Positions 32,503 to 40,659 of a stretch of DNA of 64,000 nucleotides are shown here, piece after piece (position 1 is the stretch's first letter; the number at the start of each line of letters is the position of its first letter). Below the pieces are notes generated by a model. It searched no databases, was not told the DNA's origin, and saw only the letters and a program-made list of their open reading frames with translations. Source of the stretch: Treponema_C sp050937815 (GTDB lineage: Bacteria; Spirochaetota; Spirochaetia; Treponematales; Treponemataceae); the NCBI RefSeq assembly GCF_050937815.1, contig NZ_JACDIJ010000006.1, positions 62,001 through 126,000 of the forward strand, given 5' to 3'. The position numbers were made by a program, and so were the translations under genes.

Positions 32503-33495
32503 TTATCGCAGCGTTGCATACATAACGGCTTTTATCGTATGCATGCGGTTTTCGGCTTCATCGAATACAACCGATTGCGCAGATTCAAACACTTCGTCCG
32601 TTACTTCCATTTCGGTTATGCCGAAACGCTGTGCAATATCGGCGCCTACGGTTGTATTTGTGTCGTGGAAAGACGGCAAACAGTGCATAAAAATCGCCTT
32701 GTCCGCCGCCCGCTTCATCAACGCGCCGTTTACTTGATATTTTTTCAAAAGTTTAATGCGCGATTCCCAAACTTCTTCTTTTTCGCCCATTGATACCCAA
32801 ATATCCGTGTATATGACATCGGCATTTTTTGCACCTTCATCGATATCTTCCGTAAAACGAAGACGGGCGCCGGTTTCGGCTGCAATTTTTTTTGTTTTGT
32901 CAATCAATTCCTGTTTAGGCCACAAGTCTTTAGGAGCACAAGCGGTAAAATGCAGTCCCATCTTTGCGCAGCCGATCATAAGCGAATTGGCTACATTATT
33001 ACGGGCATCCCCCATAAAGGTAAAATTAATGCCTGCAAGCCGGCCTTTTTTTTCTTCGATTGTCAAAAGGTCGGCCAATACTTGGGTCGGATGAAAATCG
33101 TCGGTTAAGCCGTTCCACACGGGAATACCGGCGTAGCGGGCTATATCTTCTACAATCGTTTGCGAAAATCCCCGATATTCGATGCCGTCATACATTTTGC
33201 CCAAAACTCTGGCAGTATCCGCAATGCTTTCTTTTTTTCCCATTTGACTGGATTGAGGATCCAAAAAAGTAACGCCCATACCCAGATCCATTGCGGCAAC
33301 TTCAAATGCGCAGCGTGTACGTGTCGATGTTTTTTCAAACAGCAATACGATATTTTTACCGGTTAGATGACGGTGCGCCACCCCCGCGGATTTAAGACGT
33401 TTTAATTCTTTAGCCAAATCAAGTAAATACCTGATTTGTTCGGGGGTAAAATCGAACAGCTTTAAAAAGCTGCGTCCGCTTAAGCTTATTCCCAT
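32503..33495 (-). CDS. arcB: Ornithine carbamoyltransferase (arginine deiminase pathway)
   Basis: A 330-aa transcarbamylase. FEKTSTRTRCAFEVAA (carbamoyl-phosphate loop S-T-R-T-R, about 55-59), DDFHPTQVLADLLT, FMGDARNNVANSL, and FMHCLPSFHD (catalytic Cys) are all intact. Placement directly after arcA means it most likely runs in the catabolic direction, splitting citrulline into ornithine and carbamoyl phosphate. AAGGAG precedes the ATG, 2 bp after the arcA stop. Confidence 0.95.
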   Translation of the reverse strand: MGISLSGRSFLKLFDFTPEQIRYLLDLAKELKRLKSAGVAHRHLTGKNIVLLFEKTSTRTRCAFEVAAMDLGMGVTFLDPQSSQMGKKESIADTARVLGKMYDGIEYRGFSQTIVEDIARYAGIPVWNGLTDDFHPTQVLADLLTIEEKKGRLAGINFTFMGDARNNVANSLMIGCAKMGLHFTACAPKDLWPKQELIDKTKKIAAETGARLRFTEDIDEGAKNADVIYTDIWVSMGEKEEVWESRIKLLKKYQVNGALMKRAADKAIFMHCLPSFHDTNTTVGADIAQRFGITEMEVTDEVFESAQSVVFDEAENRMHTIKAVMYATLR

Positions 33496-33497
33496 AG

Positions 33498-34727
33498 TTA
33501 TACTCCTTTTGACCTTACAAGAGGCATGCTCATACAGCGGGGGCCGCCGCGCCCGCGCGATAATTCCGAACTGAGTATCGGGTGCAGCTTTATTCCGCGT
33601 GCATCGAGCAGTTCGTTTGTTATATTGTTCCGCTCGTAGACGATAACTTCACCCGGAGCGATACACAGGGTGTTTGAACCGTCGTTCCACTGTTCGCGTT
33701 CCGCCGCTATTTTATTTCCTGCGCCGCAGTGTATCAGCGATACGGCATCCAGTTTTAAATAGGAAGCCAATATCCGCTCCAAAGATCCTTGTACCTGTTT
33801 TATGTTCACACCGCCGCCGGATGCGGCTTTCAGTTCAAATACTTCCAAAGTACGCAAAATTCCCGGATGAACGACGAATATATCGGTATCGACTTGGGTA
33901 AAAACCGTATCCAAATGCATAAAGGCCCGTTTTGCCGGAATCGTAAAGGCGAGGACGGTGTCTATTGCAGAATCGTTATCTGCAAATAAATTGCGCGCCA
34001 AAGCTTCAACGGCATCCGCGCAAGTACGCTCGGAAACGCCGACTGCAATAATATGCTCGTTCAAATTGGTAATGTCGCCCCCTTCAATATGAAAGGGATC
34101 CGTGCGTTTGTAATATTGTTTTACATTTTCTTTAAAGTCGGGATGGTGGTTAAAAATATATTCACTGTAAACGGTTTCGCGCTTCCGCGTAACGGAGTAC
34201 ATGCTGTTTATGCAAATTCCTCTTCCGATTGCAGCGGTAGCGTCGCGGGTAAAATACAGGTTTGGCATGGGGTCGATAATAAGCTTATCATGATTTTTTA
34301 TGTGATTTTCAAGAGAGTTAAAAACGCTGCCGTTTAATTCGTTTAGGTTGATTCCTTCCATAGTTTTTAAAACCAATTCTTTATTATCGGGAATCCGCAT
34401 TAAAAAATCGAAAACGGCTTTTTTATATTCCTTTGTATATATGCGGGCTTCAAAAAGGTATTGTTCCAAAAAACGCTTTTTTATTTCCTCCGACATATCG
34501 AGTACTTCGGCCATAAGATTTTCAAGATAGACGACTTCTATCCCTTTTTGTCGAAAAATATCGGCAAAAAGGTCGTGCTCTTTTTGAGCCGCCGCCAAAT
34601 AGGGAATATCGTCAAACAGGAGGTTTTCAAGATTCGACGGTGTAAGGTTCAACAATTCGTTTCCGGGGCGGTGTAAAAGCACTTTTTTTAAAGGCTTAAT
34701 TTCGCTTGTTATCTGTATTGCAGACAC
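33498..34727 (-). CDS. arcA: Arginine deiminase
   Basis: A 409-aa guanidino-modifying enzyme converting arginine to citrulline and ammonia. FDDIPYLAAAQKEHD, DPMPNLYFTRDATAAIG, FHIEGGDITNLNEH, FMHLDTVFTQVDTD and the C-terminal GRGGPRCMSMPL with the catalytic Cys are present. Start is GTG with AGGGGAG upstream. It sits 11 bp after argS and 2 bp before arcB: argS-arcA-arcB forms one unit. The carbamate kinase completing the pathway is at 40660-41622. Confidence 0.96.
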   Translation of the reverse strand: MSAIQITSEIKPLKKVLLHRPGNELLNLTPSNLENLLFDDIPYLAAAQKEHDLFADIFRQKGIEVVYLENLMAEVLDMSEEIKKRFLEQYLFEARIYTKEYKKAVFDFLMRIPDNKELVLKTMEGINLNELNGSVFNSLENHIKNHDKLIIDPMPNLYFTRDATAAIGRGICINSMYSVTRKRETVYSEYIFNHHPDFKENVKQYYKRTDPFHIEGGDITNLNEHIIAVGVSERTCADAVEALARNLFADNDSAIDTVLAFTIPAKRAFMHLDTVFTQVDTDIFVVHPGILRTLEVFELKAASGGGVNIKQVQGSLERILASYLKLDAVSLIHCGAGNKIAAEREQWNDGSNTLCIAPGEVIVYERNNITNELLDARGIKLHPILSSELSRGRGGPRCMSMPLVRSKGV

Positions 34728-34738
34728 GGCCGGCTCCC

Positions 34739-36586
34739 CTACATCACTTCAAGAAAGGGAACCAAAATTAAGTGCAGGGTGTTTTTAAGCACGGTTAAAA
34801 CGGCATGGGCCAGGCTGAGCCGGGCGGCCGTAAGGGTTTTATCGCCGGCGCTTACAATCGGGCAGTCGTGATAAAATTTGCTGAATGCTTTGGCAATATC
34901 GTATGCATAACCTGCAATCAAAGCCGAATCGAGGTTTTCGGCGGATTTTTCCAATACGCGCGGAAAAGAAGCGATAAGCTTTATTAAATCCCATTCGGCT
35001 TCGTTTTCCAACAGAGCGCATGCTTTTTGAAAATCCTCCGTACTCATCTCATAAGCCGACTTTAAGCCTTCTTTTTCGGCCTTGGCAAGAACCGAACAAA
35101 TGCGCGCGCCCATGTATTGAAGGTAGGGCCCCGTGTTTCCGTTAAACGAAAGAGATTCTTTCGGATTAAAAATCATATCCTTAAGCGGCGACACTTGAAG
35201 CAAAAAGTAATGCACGGCCGCCAATGCCACCTTTTCGGCCACCTCTTCGGGATTTCCGACCGCTTCTTCCCGTCCCTTTGCGGTAATTTCTTTAAGGGCT
35301 TCGTCGCGCAAATCGTTCAACAAATCGTCGGCATCGACAACGGTACCTTCGCGGCTTTTCATCTTGCCTTCGGGCAAATTGACCATACCGTAGGCTAAGT
35401 GATAGAGCTTTGTGTACCAATCGTAGCCGAGTTTTTTCATTATGTAAAAAAGAACTTTAAAGTGATAAATCTGCTCGCTTGCAACAACGTAAACGAGTTT
35501 ATCGAAAGCCCATTCGGCATGCCGGTTTATTGCCAAGCCTATATCCTGCGTCATGTATACGGTAGTGCCGTCCTTCCGCAGCAGCACTTTTTTATCCAAA
35601 TTGATTTCGGCAAGGTCTACCCACACAGCACCCTCGGCGTCCTTGTAAAAAATACCCTGCTCCAAACCGCGCAAAATTTCTTCACGCCCTTTCAGATAGG
35701 TATCGCTTTCAAAAAACAGTTTATCGAATGAAACGCCCGTTCTTTCGTATGTTTGTTTAATACCGGCGATGGCCCAGTCGTTCATGCGCTTCCACAATTC
35801 GCGAACGGATTCTTCACCCTTTTCCCATTGTACAAGCATTTCCTGCGCTTCGGTTTCCGCTTCGGGGTGCGCTTTGGCGTAGTCGTTGAATTCGACGTAA
35901 CAATCGCCGACAAATCGGTCGCTTTTTACGCCGCAGCTTTCGGGCGTATCGTCGGCTTTTCCGGCTTGACCGGAAGCGGTATAGGCTTCAGCCGTGTGCA
36001 GTTTTTTATAGGCGAGCATGGACTTACAAATGTGAACGCCGCGGTCATTGATAATATTCGTTTTAAAAACGTCCGCCCCCTGAAAGCGCAAAATGCGGCT
36101 TATGCTTTCGCCTATAGCGTCGTTGCGCAAATGTCCCAAATGCAGGGGCTTGTTTGTGTTCGGACTGGAAAATTCAATCATCACCTTTTGCCCCGCACAA
36201 CGCGGCTTTCCCTCATCGTTTAAGGCGCCGTAACAATCTTTTTGCTCAAACACCGTTTGCAATACCGCCGCACTGACCGCAGCCTTATTCAAACGGATAT
36301 TTATATAGGGACCTACGGCGATAAACTCGCCGGCTTCGGCGGCTTCTTTTTGAAAATCGGCGTTTATAATGCGAAGCACTTCCGCCGCAATTTGAGGCGG
36401 CCCCATTTTGAAATTTTTAGCAAAGCCGAACAGGGGAATACCCACATCGCCCATCTTGGGGTCGGGAGGGGTTTCCAAAAGCAGGGAAGAAAGTTCAACC
36501 TTCGGCATGTCGATTGCTTTTTCTTCGGCAAGTTTATTTAAAGCGGCTGCCGTAACCGAGCCGCATACACGTGCAAAATTAACCAT
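34739..36586 (-). CDS. argS: Arginyl-tRNA synthetase
   Basis: A 615-aa class I synthetase. The HIGH-type motif is KPLHLGHLRND (about 145-155); the KMSKS-type signal is GKMKSREGTVVD, near residue 405. The C-terminal DALR anticodon-binding domain (PYLQYMGARICSVL, then ARLSLAHAVLTVLKNTLHLILV) is complete. Upstream lies a promoter and a leader of about 40 nt with only a weak ribosome site (ACGGAAAA); no T-box structure fits. Linkage to arcA-arcB ties charging of tRNA-Arg to arginine catabolism. Confidence 0.96.
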   Translation of the reverse strand: MVNFARVCGSVTAAALNKLAEEKAIDMPKVELSSLLLETPPDPKMGDVGIPLFGFAKNFKMGPPQIAAEVLRIINADFQKEAAEAGEFIAVGPYINIRLNKAAVSAAVLQTVFEQKDCYGALNDEGKPRCAGQKVMIEFSSPNTNKPLHLGHLRNDAIGESISRILRFQGADVFKTNIINDRGVHICKSMLAYKKLHTAEAYTASGQAGKADDTPESCGVKSDRFVGDCYVEFNDYAKAHPEAETEAQEMLVQWEKGEESVRELWKRMNDWAIAGIKQTYERTGVSFDKLFFESDTYLKGREEILRGLEQGIFYKDAEGAVWVDLAEINLDKKVLLRKDGTTVYMTQDIGLAINRHAEWAFDKLVYVVASEQIYHFKVLFYIMKKLGYDWYTKLYHLAYGMVNLPEGKMKSREGTVVDADDLLNDLRDEALKEITAKGREEAVGNPEEVAEKVALAAVHYFLLQVSPLKDMIFNPKESLSFNGNTGPYLQYMGARICSVLAKAEKEGLKSAYEMSTEDFQKACALLENEAEWDLIKLIASFPRVLEKSAENLDSALIAGYAYDIAKAFSKFYHDCPIVSAGDKTLTAARLSLAHAVLTVLKNTLHLILVPFLEVM

Positions 36587-36631
36587 AGATTTTTCCGTTA
36601 TACAGTAAGATACATAGTAAAATACACGATT

Positions 36632-36660
36632 ACTCTAAAGTGATATGCCCTTTTTGTCAA
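36632..36660 (-). promoter_or_regulatory. Promoter of argS-arcA-arcB
   Basis: Minus strand TTGACA (36655-36660), 17-bp spacer, TAGAGT (36632-36637). It is back-to-back with the toxin promoter starting at 36706. Confidence 0.5.
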
Positions 36661-36705
36661 GGGAAGCGCCGCAGCCGTTTGGCCACGGAATATAATTTTC
36701 AAAAG

Positions 36706-36734
36706 TTGACAAAAAACTTATATTTACTTATAAT
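36706..36734 (+). promoter_or_regulatory. Consensus promoter of the toxin-antitoxin operon
   Basis: Exact TTGACA (36706-36711), 17-bp spacer, exact TATAAT (36729-36734), the best promoter in the window. The GTG start of the toxin follows seven bases later, so transcription should begin at or within two bases of it. Confidence 0.85.
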
Positions 36735-36741
36735 AACTTAT

Positions 36742-36996
36742 GTGATAAAAATTGAATGGAAAGTTAAGGCGGCGAAACAATTTTGTAAGCTTTCTCAAGC
36801 TCAACAAATACAAATTGCAAACGGAATTGATACCCTATATAATTTTCCTGTAGTTAAAAATGTCAAAGCTTTAAAAAATCATACTTATCAGTATCGACTC
36901 CGGATCGGCCGCTTCCGAGTCTTATTTAATTTTTATAAAGCGATTGAGATAATTTCAATCGAGGAGGTAAAAAAAAGAGATGACAACACTTACTGA
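36742..36996 (+). CDS. RelE/HigB-type toxin of a type II toxin-antitoxin pair
   Basis: An 84-aa basic protein: IEWKVKAAKQFCKLSQAQQIQIANGIDTL, then VKALKNHTYQYRLRIGRFRVLFNF and IISIEEVKKRDDNTY. This is the ParE/RelE-superfamily fold of plasmid-stabilisation toxins, many of which cut mRNA at the ribosome; YRLRIGRFRVLF is the usual active-strand region. The start is the GTG at 36742; the overlapping ATG at 36740 is followed at once by TGA. No Shine-Dalgarno exists. The end overlaps the antitoxin by 17 bp. Confidence 0.85.
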   Translation: MIKIEWKVKAAKQFCKLSQAQQIQIANGIDTLYNFPVVKNVKALKNHTYQYRLRIGRFRVLFNFYKAIEIISIEEVKKRDDNTY

Positions 36997-37327
36997 CGTC
37001 CAATTTATCAAAAACTCCGCCGGTGTACCTGAATATGCGATTATTCCTTTCGATGCATTTAAAGCCTTGACAAAGACAGTCCAATCGGTGCAGGAAGAAA
37101 AAACAATTCCGCATGAAATAATAAAAACTATAGCTCATCAGGGTATAAGTCCCATACAGGCATGGAGAGAGTTTTTAGGTTTTACGCAAGCTCAGGTTGC
37201 CGCAAAAATGAACATAAGTCAAGCGGCATATTGTCAAATGGAAAAAGCCGCAAAAATCCGTAAGGCAACAAAAAAGAAAATAGCTGATGCGCTTGATATA
37301 GACGTGAGTCAAATCGATATCGGATAA
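36980..37327 (+). CDS. XRE-family antitoxin
   Basis: A 115-aa protein: an N-terminal segment (about 1-55, TDVQFIKNSAGVPEYAIIPFDAFKAL) that probably wraps the toxin, and a C-terminal helix-turn-helix (about 58-108, GISPIQAWREFLGFTQAQVAAKMNISQAAYCQMEKAAKIRKAT) of the XRE/Cro type. It should bind the toxin and repress their shared promoter. GAGGAGG at 36960-36966 precedes the ATG, giving it a far stronger ribosome site than the toxin. It overlaps the toxin gene. Confidence 0.88.
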   Translation: MTTLTDVQFIKNSAGVPEYAIIPFDAFKALTKTVQSVQEEKTIPHEIIKTIAHQGISPIQAWREFLGFTQAQVAAKMNISQAAYCQMEKAAKIRKATKKKIADALDIDVSQIDIG

Positions 37328-37357
37328 TGCACATACTCCGAATACAAGAGGATAATT

Positions 37358-37771
37358 TTGACACGGATTGATTTTTTAGAGCAGTTGAAGCCGATTTTAT
37401 TTCCGAAATTTTATTCGGTTAAAGATATGCAAAATAACGAATTGATTTTTCTCGATTGCGGCGGACAAAAAGTTTCTCCCGGAAAAAGAAAAATAGATAA
37501 AACGCAAACGGAAGCCTTTTATAATCACGTTCACTTTTGGGATCGCGTTAAAGCGGCTGAAAAAGAAAAAATCACCGCATTCGGTACGGACATTGTGCAT
37601 AATTTGCTTGAAAAATTGACCGCCCGCTATAAAAACGGAAAATTCGTCGTATACTTGCAGGTTAATTCCGAAGGAGCGATAATAAGATTCCATCAAATAT
37701 GGAAAGATGAGCCGCCGTATTACGACTGTGCCTATTTTTCAGACATTACCGAATTCACAAATGTGAGTTGA
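37358..37771 (+). CDS. Uncharacterised protein downstream of the toxin-antitoxin pair
   Basis: A 137-aa soluble protein beginning at TTG (37358) with AGAGGAT just upstream; no ATG exists near the start. It shows no recognised domain: FLEQLKPILFPKFYSVKDMQ, a basic loop (KVSPGKRKIDK), and FVVYLQVNSEGAIIRFHQIWKDEPPYY. It resembles small immunity- or SUKH-sized proteins only in size. It lies 30 bp after the antitoxin on the same strand and may be a third operon member or an independent accessory gene. Confidence 0.55.
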   Translation: MTRIDFLEQLKPILFPKFYSVKDMQNNELIFLDCGGQKVSPGKRKIDKTQTEAFYNHVHFWDRVKAAEKEKITAFGTDIVHNLLEKLTARYKNGKFVVYLQVNSEGAIIRFHQIWKDEPPYYDCAYFSDITEFTNVS

Positions 37772-37799
37772 AGGGCGGCTGTCATCTTATACGATACGG

Positions 37800-38945
37800 T
37801 TACCGTTTTTGCGCCCTTAGAGACACTTCAATTTCCACCGGATTATGGTCGGCATACATAAAGTTTTCGTTTAAGGTGCGCACCGATTTTACTTCCACAT
37901 TGGGCGATACGATAAAACCGTCTATGATGTAATATTGCCAATTTTTGCGCAGATTTTCATCCGCAAGCGCTTGGGCATATATGCCGTTATTTAAGCGGCA
38001 TGAAGGCGCTTTATCGTCGGCGGCAAAACGCCATCCTTCAGGCAAAATCGAAGCATCCATAACGGCCGCCTGCCATACGCCCGCAACTGCAGGATATGCG
38101 CTCAAATCAAGACCGGGAAAGGTTTGATTAAAATCGCCGCCGGCAACGATAAAGTTTCCTTTTGCATATTCGGCGATTAAAAAATCCGTTAACGCTTTCG
38201 TTTGGGCGATTTTTCCTTCTCCTTCGTCGTATGCTTCCAAATGGAGGTTCACCAAAACCAGCTCTTTACCCGAAGCGAGGGGAAACCTGCTTACAAGCAA
38301 ACATCGCTTTAAGTTTGCAATTCTAACCGGCCATTTGAAGGGTACCGGTAAAGCATATCGCAGAGCGGATTTGGCTGAAAACTGTGAAAAAGTCGCCAAA
38401 CCGCTTACCACACGTCCTATCGGAGGAAAGGGGAAGGGAACAAAAAAACATCTAAAATTGCACGTATATACACCGGGAAGGCGACAGTGCTGCAAAATTA
38501 CTGCGGCTTGGTCGATATAAAAAGACCGCCTTGAACGCAGATCTATTTCCTGCACCAGCAAAACATCCGCATCGATACGGTTTATCGTGTTTACAATACC
38601 GTCCAGATTTTCCTGTACCGCCTTTTTTGAAGGAGGACGTACCATAGTTCCTCCGTCCATAAAGAAATCCTGTTTTGCACCGAGTCCGGCATAACCGATA
38701 TTCCATGTTACTATGCGGATGTTTTCCGAAGACGCAAGCAATCGTTCGGATCGGTTGTGTTCGAATTCGGTGTCGGAAGCGTAAATGCTGTTTGCAGCTT
38801 CCGTATCATCCGGATTGAATTCGGTAAGGGTAAGGGCTAAAATCATTAAAGCAAATAAAAAACATAAGCCGCCGATTACGGCAGTTATTACAATGCCTAT
38901 TGATTTCAACGTTTTAAAAGTTGTACATTGGTTTTGTCTTTTCAT
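37800..38945 (-). CDS. Membrane-anchored endonuclease/exonuclease/phosphatase-family protein
   Basis: A 381-aa protein with one N-terminal membrane segment (about 14-40, IGIVITAVIGGLCFLFALMI) and an EEP catalytic domain outside: IRIVTWNIGYAG (Asn), LLVQEID (metal-binding Glu), LVNLHLEAYDEG (His), FIVAGGDFNQTFPG (Asp, Asn) and YADHNPVEIEV (Asp-His). The family holds nucleases, sphingomyelinases and inositol phosphatases; substrate here is open. The predicted extracytoplasmic site would fit a phospholipid or nucleic acid target. TATAAT with an extended TGA ends six bases before the ATG, with no Shine-Dalgarno. Confidence 0.85.
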   Translation of the reverse strand: MKRQNQCTTFKTLKSIGIVITAVIGGLCFLFALMILALTLTEFNPDDTEAANSIYASDTEFEHNRSERLLASSENIRIVTWNIGYAGLGAKQDFFMDGGTMVRPPSKKAVQENLDGIVNTINRIDADVLLVQEIDLRSRRSFYIDQAAVILQHCRLPGVYTCNFRCFFVPFPFPPIGRVVSGLATFSQFSAKSALRYALPVPFKWPVRIANLKRCLLVSRFPLASGKELVLVNLHLEAYDEGEGKIAQTKALTDFLIAEYAKGNFIVAGGDFNQTFPGLDLSAYPAVAGVWQAAVMDASILPEGWRFAADDKAPSCRLNNGIYAQALADENLRKNWQYYIIDGFIVSPNVEVKSVRTLNENFMYADHNPVEIEVSLRAQKR

Positions 38946-38951
38946 ACTTGT

Positions 38952-38957
38952 ATTATA
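38952..38957 (-). promoter_or_regulatory. Extended -10 box, leaderless EEP gene
   Basis: Minus strand TGA-TATAAT, then six bases to the ATG at 38945. The -35 position (ATGCAA) is poor, which the TGn extension may offset. Confidence 0.4.
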
Positions 38958-39003
38958 TCACATAAATTAATTTATTGCATAAAAAAAAGATCCGAATAGG
39001 GAT

Positions 39004-39032
39004 TTGACAAGAAAGCCTTCTTGTGATATTTT
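39004..39032 (+). promoter_or_regulatory. rny promoter
   Basis: TTGACA (39004-39009), 17-bp spacer, TATTTT (39027-39032) with TGA directly before it (extended -10). It gives a leader of about 28 nt with TGGAGG. Confidence 0.55.
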
Positions 39033-39066
39033 TTAAAGTGAATTATTCTGGTTTGGAGGCCGTATT

Positions 39067-40599
39067 ATGCCGGTATTATTTTACTACATTGGTCTCCCGC
39101 TGACTGGACTTATTCTTGGATGGACTATTCGCTGGCTGTATGCCAGATTTCAACTATCAGCATCGGAGCAAAGGGCAGAACGTGTAAAACAAGATGCTAT
39201 TAAAGAAGCTGAAGCTCAGAAAAAAGAAATTTTATTAGAAGCGAAAGATCAACTCATTCGAGAACGAAATCAGCAGGAACGGGAGAATCGGGAAAGACGC
39301 GGAGAATTGCAGCGTCAAGAACGAAGACTTGCTTTAAAAGAAGAAATGCTGGATAAGCGCTCGCAGAATTTTGATAAACAGGAAGCCGAGTTTGTACAAA
39401 GAGAGCAGCTTATATCTCGCCGCGAAGGCGAACTTGCAAGTGAAGGTGAACGTTACAGAAAGGAACTTGAACGTATTTCGGGCTTAACCGCCGAAGATGC
39501 AAAAAAACTTATAATAAAAGACCTTGAAAACGACGCCCGCCATGATGCGCAAGCACTTTTAAATAAAATCGAGCAGGAAGCCCAGCTTACCGCCGAAAAA
39601 AAAGCCCGTGATATATTGGTTACCACTATTCAGCGGCTTGCAGCGGAAACAACCGGAGATGTAACGGTTGCAACCGTATCTTTGCCGAGTGATGAAATGA
39701 AAGGCCGCATTATCGGCCGCGAAGGGCGCAATATCCGTACCCTTGAAACACTCACCGGTGTGGATATTATTATAGACGATACTCCGGAAGCGGTTGTTAT
39801 TTCATGCTTTGATCCGGTGCGCAAAGAAATTGCAAAGATTTCTTTGGAGCGGCTTATCAGCGACGGACGCATTCATCCTGCCCGCATTGAAGAGATTGTC
39901 CAAAAGGTAACACGCGAAACCCAGCAAAAAATATATGAAGAAGGCGAAAAGGTTTTGTTTGATTTGGGTATTCACAATATGAGTCAAGACGGCGTGCGTG
40001 CGCTCGGACGGTTGTATTTTAGAACCAGTTACGGACAAAACGTGTTGTATCACTCAAAAGAAGTGGCTATTATTGCGGGTATGATTGCAGCTGAAGTAGG
40101 CGCAAACCGTGAATTGGCAAAACGGGGAGCGCTTTTGCACGATATCGGAAAGGGTGCCGAAACGGATTCCGATCAAAACCACGCTGAAGTGGGTATGGAT
40201 ATGGCACGCAAAATGGGTGAAGACCCGCGAGTCGTAAATGCAGTCGGTTCTCATCATAACGATGTCGAGCCGGAATGTATCGAAGCGATTATCGTGCAAA
40301 TTGCCGATGCGGTTTCCGCCGCCCGCCCGGGAGCACGGCGCGAAACGATGGACAACTATATTAAGCGCCTTGAAAATCTCGAACACCTTGCCGAAGGATT
40401 TACGGGGGTTGAAAAAGCGTATGCGATCCAAGCAGGACGTGAATTGCGTGTGTTGGTAAATAACGAAAAAATTCCCGATGCGGAAGTCAAAGAATTGGCG
40501 CGTAAAATCGCCAAACAAATAGAAACCGATTTGCAATATCCCGGCCGTATAAAACTTACGATGATCCGAGAAACAAGAATCGTGGAGTATGCGCGCTGA
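39067..40599 (+). CDS. rny: Ribonuclease Y
   Basis: A 510-aa endoribonuclease that starts mRNA decay. An N-terminal membrane helix (about 4-24), a long charged coiled coil (about 30-180, runs of ERNQQERENRERR), a KH domain with GRIIGREGRNIRTLE, and an HD domain with LLHDIGKGAETDSDQNHAEVG and SHHNDVE are all present. It is the usual family length. TGGAGG precedes the ATG, and a strong terminator follows. arcC comes next but is separated by that terminator. Confidence 0.97.
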   Translation: MPVLFYYIGLPLTGLILGWTIRWLYARFQLSASEQRAERVKQDAIKEAEAQKKEILLEAKDQLIRERNQQERENRERRGELQRQERRLALKEEMLDKRSQNFDKQEAEFVQREQLISRREGELASEGERYRKELERISGLTAEDAKKLIIKDLENDARHDAQALLNKIEQEAQLTAEKKARDILVTTIQRLAAETTGDVTVATVSLPSDEMKGRIIGREGRNIRTLETLTGVDIIIDDTPEAVVISCFDPVRKEIAKISLERLISDGRIHPARIEEIVQKVTRETQQKIYEEGEKVLFDLGIHNMSQDGVRALGRLYFRTSYGQNVLYHSKEVAIIAGMIAAEVGANRELAKRGALLHDIGKGAETDSDQNHAEVGMDMARKMGEDPRVVNAVGSHHNDVEPECIEAIIVQIADAVSAARPGARRETMDNYIKRLENLEHLAEGFTGVEKAYAIQAGRELRVLVNNEKIPDAEVKELARKIAKQIETDLQYPGRIKLTMIRETRIVEYAR

Positions 40600-40610
40600 C
40601 AAGCCGCATA

Positions 40611-40645
40611 AGCCCGCTGTTCCGAATCGGAGCGGCGGGCTTTTT
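40611..40645 (+). terminator. Rho-independent terminator of rny
   Basis: AGCCCGC (40611-40617) pairs with GCGGGCT (40635-40641), with an inner TCCG/CGGA stem, followed by five T (40641-40645). It is the clearest intrinsic terminator in the window. Confidence 0.85.
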
Positions 40646-40659
40646 CATACGGAGGATTT

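Noticed and set aside
36587..36640. A T-box or arginine riboswitch before argS
   Set aside because: The predicted leader is about 40 nt, too short, and no T-box bulge sequence is seen.
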